DNA of 64,000 bases, taken from the NCBI GenBank assembly GCA_963763085.1, contig CAVXNB010000004.1:806001-870000 (forward strand), in the 5' to 3' direction. The translations under genes were made by a program, and so were the position numbers. The notes beneath the pieces were generated by a model. It worked only from the letters and a program-made list of their open reading frames with translations, was not told the origin of the DNA and ran no database searches. This DNA is from CAVXNB01 sp963763085 (lineage in GTDB: Bacteria; Actinomycetota; Acidimicrobiia; Acidimicrobiales; Bog-793). How positions within the stretch are numbered: position 1 is the first letter of the stretch; each line of letters opens with the position of its first letter. Positions 59,649 through 64,000 of the stretch are shown piece by piece.

Positions 59649-60900
59649 TCAGAGCCTCCCCGCCAGCTGGAACGGGAGGATCGCCTCCGGGATCGCCCGC
59701 TTCACGATCATGTCGGCCATCGCCTCGCCGGTGGCCGGCGCCAGGGTCACCCCGAGCATCCCGTGCCCAGTCGCCACGTACAGGCCGGCGGTGTCGGGAA
59801 CCGGACCGAGGAAGGGGAGGCTGTCGGGCGTGCACGGGCGAAGACCGGCTCGGCCACGCAGCTCCCATCCGTCCGCGTTCGGCCGCCAATCGCGCAGAAA
59901 CGGAATCGTTTGCTCGACGATCTGCCCCGTCCGTCTCGTCCGCGGTCTGTCGTCCTTGCCGGGCAGTTCGAAGATCCCGGCGACACGCATGACGCCGTTG
60001 GCGTAGGGACTTAGGCCGATCTTCGGCTCCATCAGGTACAGCGCGTGCGACGGCATGCGGCCGGTGCCACGGAGATCAACCGAGTACCCTTTCCCGCCGA
60101 CCACGGGGAGCGCGGTGCCGATCGGTCGGAGGAGATCGTTGATCCGCGCCCCCAAGGCCACGACGACCGCTTCAGCCGAGAGGGTCGCGTCCCGTGTGAC
60201 GACGCTCCAGGCGTCGAGCCGGCGGTGCAGGCCTTGCTACCGGCGTGTGCTCGCGTAGCACGACGCCCCGTTTACGAAGATCTGCCACTAGCCCCTCGGT
60301 CAACGAGTTGGGCTGAACGTGGCGGTCGATGGAGGTGAGCGCGCCCGCGGCGGCCTCGTCGCTGACCGCCGGCTCGACGGCCCGGATCTCCGCCGCCGAG
60401 AGCTCGCTGACGGCGCCCTGGTAGCCGAGCGCCGTCAGTTCCTCGAACAGCTGGGTGAACCACGACATGTGCCCGCGGTCGCGGGCGAGGGCCAACACGC
60501 CGGCGGCGTGCATTTCGAATTCGACGCCGGACCGGGCCAGTTGGTCGAACAATTCCATCGTGCGGGCGTTCAGGTACATGAGTGCTCTGACGCCGTGTTC
60601 GTACTGTCGTTTGCCTGCCGCGGCCCGGAAGCGCCAGAGCCACCTGGTCCAAGCCAGGTCGATGCCCGGGCGGATCACCAGCGCGCCGTTCGGATCGAGC
60701 GCGTGCCGGATCCCCGTGCGGATCATGCCAGGAGCGGCCAGGGGCGTCGAGAGGGACGGGACGATCCAGCCGGCGTTCGCACCCGAGGCGCCGCCGCCGA
60801 ACTCGTTGCCCTCGAGCACCTCGACCTCGACATCTTGTTGGTGCAGGTGCCACGCGCAGCAGAGCCCGATGACGCCGCCTCCGACGACGATCACCTTCAT
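59649..60900 (-). pseudogene. D-amino-acid dehydrogenase (DadA-like) with a frameshift
   Basis: ATG 60900 (GGAGGTGACC upstream) opens MKVIVVGGGVIGLCCAWHL, the FAD-binding start of DadA, and runs well to about residue 225 (VVLREHTPVA). There the frame drifts and stops at 60172. The continuation LHRRLDAWSVVTRDATLSAEAVVVALGARINDLLRPIG through GLYVATGHGMLGVTLAPATGEAMADMI lies in another frame ending at 59649. The joined length, about 417, is normal for DadA, which oxidises D-alanine and other D-amino acids. One indel near 60225-60240 explains it: real inactivation or a base error. Confidence 0.8.
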
Positions 60901-60989
60901 GCGGTCACCTCCATAGAGTCACCCTCATGCTGACCCGCATCCTCTCAGACGGCAGCGCCTAGATTGGCGCCGGAGGGAAGGAGCGACGG

Positions 60990-62069
60990 TTGCAACGGTC
61001 CGAGGGCGACGGACGGCCGAGCGATGGCAGGCGCCTGAACAACACCCATCCGGCTTTGCGGAGCGCGTGGCACCCGGCAGCCCGCTCCAGCGAGATCGGC
61101 AAGCAGCCGGTGAGGGTCGAAGTGCTCGGCAAGCCCTACGTCGTCTTCCGCTCGCCTGAGGGCGAGCTCGTCGCCTTCCTCGATCGTTGCCCGCACCGGC
61201 TGGCACCACTCTCGCTCGGCCGGCCGGAGGACGACGTCCTCCGCTGCGCCTACCACGGCTGGTGCTTCGACGCTTCCGGCCGTTGCGTCGAGATCCCGGC
61301 CCTCGGCCCCGGCGCGACCCTTCCTCCCAACGCCCGTCTGACGAAGCCCGCCGGAGTCGCCGAACGGCTCGGGATGGTTTTCTTGGCCCCTGACGAACCA
61401 ATCGTCGAGCTGCCGTCGATTCCCGAAGCGGGCGAGGACGGCTTCGAGATGCTGGAACTGCCTCCGGTGACGGCGCGTGCGGCCGCCGGGCTCATGGCGG
61501 ACAACTTCCTCGACTTCGCCCATTTTCCTTTCGTCCACGCCGGCACGTTCGGGACCGACGAGTCGAGGACGCTGGATCCCTACGAGGTCGAGCGCGACGG
61601 CTGGGCGTTCCGTGTCGTCTACGAGCACCCTTTCGCAAACCGGGAGGACCCCGGCGTTGCGCAGGGGATCCGGCCGCTCGTCCAGACGCGGCGGATGACG
61701 TACCGGTACCAGGCGCCGCTGTTTCTCGCGCTGCGGCTCGAGTTCCTGGAGGCCGCTGGGGTGAGTGTGATCGGTTTCTTCATTCAGCCGGAGACCGAGG
61801 AGCGGTGCCGGCTGTACACGACGATGTGGCGCAATGACCTCGGTGAGGGAGAGGCCGTCCGGCAGAGCGCCGTCGCGTTCGAGCAGCAGGTGCTCGACGA
61901 GGATCTCAGGGTGCAGTCGCGCTACGACGATCTGTCCCTGCCGCTCGATCTTCGCACCGAGGTGCACACCCGCGCCGACCGTAACACGATCGAGCTCCGG
62001 CGGGTGCTCTCCGACTTCGTCGAGACGGCCGCACTGAAGGCCACAGACGGGTCCGAGGCGCCGAACTGA
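60990..62069 (+). CDS. Rieske non-heme iron oxygenase, large subunit (PaO/vanillate-demethylase type)
   Basis: 359 residues from TTG 60990 with GGAAGGAG upstream. The 2Fe-2S Rieske ligands are CPHRLAPLS near 67 and CAYHGW near 87 (C-x-H ... C-x2-H). The mononuclear iron site is NFLDFAHFPFVHAGTFG near 171 (N, D, H, H). This type removes methyl groups or hydroxylates aromatics and needs a ferredoxin and reductase, none adjacent. It is divergent from the D-amino-acid dehydrogenase gene. Its last bases face the ThiS/MoaD-like gene. Confidence 0.92.
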   Translation: MQRSEGDGRPSDGRRLNNTHPALRSAWHPAARSSEIGKQPVRVEVLGKPYVVFRSPEGELVAFLDRCPHRLAPLSLGRPEDDVLRCAYHGWCFDASGRCVEIPALGPGATLPPNARLTKPAGVAERLGMVFLAPDEPIVELPSIPEAGEDGFEMLELPPVTARAAAGLMADNFLDFAHFPFVHAGTFGTDESRTLDPYEVERDGWAFRVVYEHPFANREDPGVAQGIRPLVQTRRMTYRYQAPLFLALRLEFLEAAGVSVIGFFIQPETEERCRLYTTMWRNDLGEGEAVRQSAVAFEQQVLDEDLRVQSRYDDLSLPLDLRTEVHTRADRNTIELRRVLSDFVETAALKATDGSEAPN

Positions 62070-62079
62070 GCAGGGCCTG

Positions 62080-62376
62080 TTACCCGCCGGCCATAGCACC
62101 CACGACGAAGAATGGCTCGGCACCGGTCGCGACTGCGTCGGGAAGCGGCGCGTCCGGGGACTCGTGAGACAGGTCGTCCTCGCAGGCGAAGAAACGCACG
62201 AAAGCCCGCCGCTGCTGCGTGACCGGGTCGCGGATGGTCCCGTGCAGCGCCGGGAAGCGGGCCTCGAGCGCATCGATCACCGATCGCTGCGTGGGGGGAT
62301 CGGTGACCTCCAGCTCCACCTCCCGGTCGACTTGAGCAAGAGTTCGCAGGTGTGCCGGGAGCACGACGCGGATCAT
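62080..62376 (-). CDS. ThiS/MoaD-like ubiquitin-fold protein
   Basis: 98 residues ending AMAGG; the terminal Gly-Gly is what allows adenylation and thiocarboxylation in sulfur carriers. VVLPAHLRTLAQVDREVELEV and DALEARFPALHGTIRD fit the beta-grasp. It is longer than MoaD (about 81) with an inserted FVRFFACEDDLSHESPDAPLPDA. It overlaps the start-side of the BNR-repeat gene by 4 bases in the order BNR then this gene (62373-62376), so the two are translated together. The pair recurs in actinobacteria to my knowledge, without an assigned function. Confidence 0.85.
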   Translation of the reverse strand: MIRVVLPAHLRTLAQVDREVELEVTDPPTQRSVIDALEARFPALHGTIRDPVTQQRRAFVRFFACEDDLSHESPDAPLPDAVATGAEPFFVVGAMAGG

Positions 62377-63488
62377 GGCAACGTCTGCACCTCGACCGAC
62401 AGCACAGCCGGCAGGTCCCGGACGATCGGCGCCCAGGTGTCACCCGAGTCGGCTGATCCGTACACCTGGCCTCCCGTCGTGCCGAAGTACACCCCGCAGG
62501 ACTCGAGCGTGTCCACCGCCATCGCATCGCGGAGCACGTTGACGTAGCAGTCCTGCTGCGGAAGGCCCTTCGTGAGCGGCTCCCACTCGTTGCCACCGCT
62601 TCGGCTGCGGTAGACGCGCAACTTGCCGTCCGGCGGGTAGTGCTCGGAGTCGCTCTTGATCGGCACGACGTAGACGGTCTCCGGTTCGTGCGCATGGACG
62701 TCGATGGCGAAGCCGAAATCGCTCGGGAGGTCTCCGCTGACCTCTTCCCAGGAGTCGCCGGCGTCGTCGCTGCGCATTACATCCCAGTGCTTCTGCATGT
62801 AAAGCACGTTGGGATGCGAAGGATGCATGGCGAGACGGTGGACGCAGTGGCCGACCTCGGCGTCCGAGTCGGGGATGCCCTCGGAACGCAGTCCCCGGTT
62901 CGTGGGATGCCACGTCTTACCGCCGTTGTCCGACCGGAAGACGCCGGCCGCGGAGATCGCCACGAAGATCCGCTCCGGATCACTTGGATCGACCATGATC
63001 GTGTGAAGGCACATGCCGCCCGCCCCCGGTTGCCAACTGGGTCCCGAGCCGTGACCGCGTAGGCCCGAGAGCTCGTTCCAGCTCTGTCCGCCGTCTGTGG
63101 AGCGGAACAGCGCCGCGTCCTCCACGCCGGCGAGGATCGTGTCCGGATCGGTCAGCGACGGTTCGAGATGCCAGACCCGTGCGAATTCCCACGGGTGCGG
63201 CGTGCCGTCGTACCACTGATGGGTCCCGGGCACGCCGTCGTACTGAAACTGGTTGCCCACGGGTTCCCAGGTCGTTCCGCCGTCGTCGGAACGTTGGATC
63301 AGCTGCCCGAACCAGCTGTTGGACTGCGACGCGTAGAGCCGGTTCGGATCGGCGGGAGAGCCGCTCACGTGATAGATCTCCCAGCCTCCGAAATGCGGTC
63401 CACTGACGTCCCAGGTCTCGCGCTTGCCGTCGGATGTGAGGACGAACGCTCCCTTTCGTGTGCCCACGAGCACTCTCACGCCGCTCAT
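62373..63488 (-). CDS. BNR/Asp-box repeat beta-propeller protein (sialidase-like fold)
   Basis: 371 residues from ATG 63488 (GAGAGGAG upstream). No signal peptide. Asp-box repeats S-x-D-x-G-x-x-W occur at least six times: RSDDGGTTWEPV, RSTDGGQSWNEL, RSDNGGKTWHP, RSDDAGDSWEEV, RSRSGGNEWEPL and SADSGDTWAP, marking a six- or seven-bladed propeller like sialidases or Ycf48. The catalytic Arg triad of sialidases is not evident. The opening VRVLVGTRKGAFVL is typical of the family that sits beside a MoaD/ThiS-like gene. The role is unknown. Confidence 0.86.
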   Translation of the reverse strand: MSGVRVLVGTRKGAFVLTSDGKRETWDVSGPHFGGWEIYHVSGSPADPNRLYASQSNSWFGQLIQRSDDGGTTWEPVGNQFQYDGVPGTHQWYDGTPHPWEFARVWHLEPSLTDPDTILAGVEDAALFRSTDGGQSWNELSGLRGHGSGPSWQPGAGGMCLHTIMVDPSDPERIFVAISAAGVFRSDNGGKTWHPTNRGLRSEGIPDSDAEVGHCVHRLAMHPSHPNVLYMQKHWDVMRSDDAGDSWEEVSGDLPSDFGFAIDVHAHEPETVYVVPIKSDSEHYPPDGKLRVYRSRSGGNEWEPLTKGLPQQDCYVNVLRDAMAVDTLESCGVYFGTTGGQVYGSADSGDTWAPIVRDLPAVLSVEVQTLP

Positions 63489-63619
63489 CTGACTCCTCTC
63501 AACTCGCTTCGCGCAGGCGCTGGCCACCCCCGACCAAGGGTAGTGGCGTGCGCGCGCCTTCGTATTGCTTGGTTAGACGGATCAACCCTCCCAAGATCAT
63601 CGGTGGGTGCTCCCTGGCT

Positions 63620-64000
63620 TCAGCGCCGGCAGAAAAGCGCCCGTAGGTCTCGGTCCTCGTCGACGAGAAGCTCCACGTCGCGGTAGCCGTTCGCGGCCAG
63701 CAGGGGCCTGAGCAGATCGGCCTGCTCACCTCCGAGCTCGAGGAGCAGAGAGCCGCCGGGTCGCAACAGCGGTGCCGCACCGAGGACGGCTCGAGACAGC
63801 AGCGCCGTGCCGTCCTTGCCGCCGTCGAGGGCTTGACGCGGCTCGAACTCGATTACGTCGCGAGGCAACAGGCGGAGGTCGGCGGTCGGGACGTAGGGGA
63901 CGACCGCCGTCACGACGTCGACCCGGCCGGTGAGCGAGTCGGGGACGGGCGCCGCCATGTCGCCCACGAAGACCTCGATGCCGTTGCTCCTGGCGCACGC
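63620..64000 (-). CDS. HemK/PrmC-like methyltransferase, C-terminal fragment
   Basis: The frame enters from the right edge (ACARSNGIEVFVGDM) and ends at 63620. VVPYVPTADLRLLPRDVIEFEPRQALDGGKDGTALL matches the region of PrmC-type methyltransferases around the N-P-P-Y motif and the following E-P-x-x-A-L-D-G-G-x-D-G, but N-P-P-Y reads V-V-P-Y here. Intact PrmC methylates the Gln of the GGQ loop in release factors; loss of the Asn suggests another substrate or a non-canonical member. Only about 127 residues are visible and the gene is cut at the 5' side. Confidence 0.75.
   Translation of the reverse strand, partial: ACARSNGIEVFVGDMAAPVPDSLTGRVDVVTAVVPYVPTADLRLLPRDVIEFEPRQALDGGKDGTALLSRAVLGAAPLLRPGGSLLLELGGEQADLLRPLLAANGYRDVELLVDEDRDLRALFCRR

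Noticed and set aside
1..64000. CRISPR arrays, rRNA genes, cobalamin or SAM riboswitches
   Set aside because: Scanned by eye; no regularly spaced repeats, rRNA landmarks or riboswitch cores were recognised.

Overview
The window comes from a high-GC actinobacterium, most probably an uncultured member of Acidimicrobiia or Thermoleophilia. The grounds are a mycothiol-dependent maleylpyruvate isomerase-type protein, an LmeA/DUF2993-like protein, abundant GTG and TTG starts, a P450-type 3Fe-4S ferredoxin, and secreted proteins built from Cys-x5-Cys repeats. Both ends cut genes: a transhydrogenase alpha subunit on the left and a HemK/PrmC-like methyltransferase on the right.

Layout. 0-7.3 kb is ordinary chromosome: MBL hydrolase, B12-dependent mutase large subunit, ferredoxin, gltX, YdcF-like protein, tRNA-Gln, DUF2993 protein, mycothiol-type enzyme, tRNA-Glu. 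From tRNA-Glu to about 20.1 kb lies an accessory region with many small acetyltransferases, truncated genes (VOC protein, reductase, AbiEii-like nucleotidyltransferase), an AbiEi-like regulator with a palindromic operator, a DUF234-type ATPase, an ALDH/ADH pair and a vapBC module. Two nearly identical 755-bp direct repeats, each carrying the same GNAT gene, sit 9.8 kb apart in it. 20.2-32.7 kb has two secreted repeat proteins, a methyltransferase divergent from an OsmC/flavoprotein pair, a large winged-helix/P-loop regulator, and an ECF sigma/CU044_5270 pair broken by two frame disruptions.

32.7-53 kb is the most notable part: a locus that reads as a cell-wall (anhydro-muropeptide) salvage system. 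It encodes an MFS transporter, an MttB-like methyltransferase, a MurQ-NagA fusion protein, an AmiE-like serine hydrolase, a GNAT, a complete oligopeptide ABC importer interrupted by an AnmK gene, a HutC-type GntR regulator, a D-2-hydroxyacid dehydrogenase, a KDPG-type aldolase, a shikimate-dehydrogenase-like oxidoreductase, a phosphotriesterase-like hydrolase, a SIS-domain protein and a second, divergent AnmK. Together these can explain uptake of anhydroMurNAc-peptides, peptide removal, phosphorylation to MurNAc-6-P, ether cleavage to GlcNAc-6-P plus D-lactate, and deacetylation to GlcN-6-P. A related short motif (consensus close to RACGWCCAKAY) lies before four of its transcription units and may be the GntR operator.

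53-64 kb returns to scattered metabolism: ureohydrolase, ferredoxin reductase, hexapeptide acetyltransferase, GNAT, FUSC-type membrane protein, a frameshifted D-amino-acid dehydrogenase, a Rieske oxygenase, a ThiS/MoaD-like protein overlapping a BNR-repeat protein, and the partial methyltransferase. No CRISPR array, rRNA, transposase or integrase was seen.
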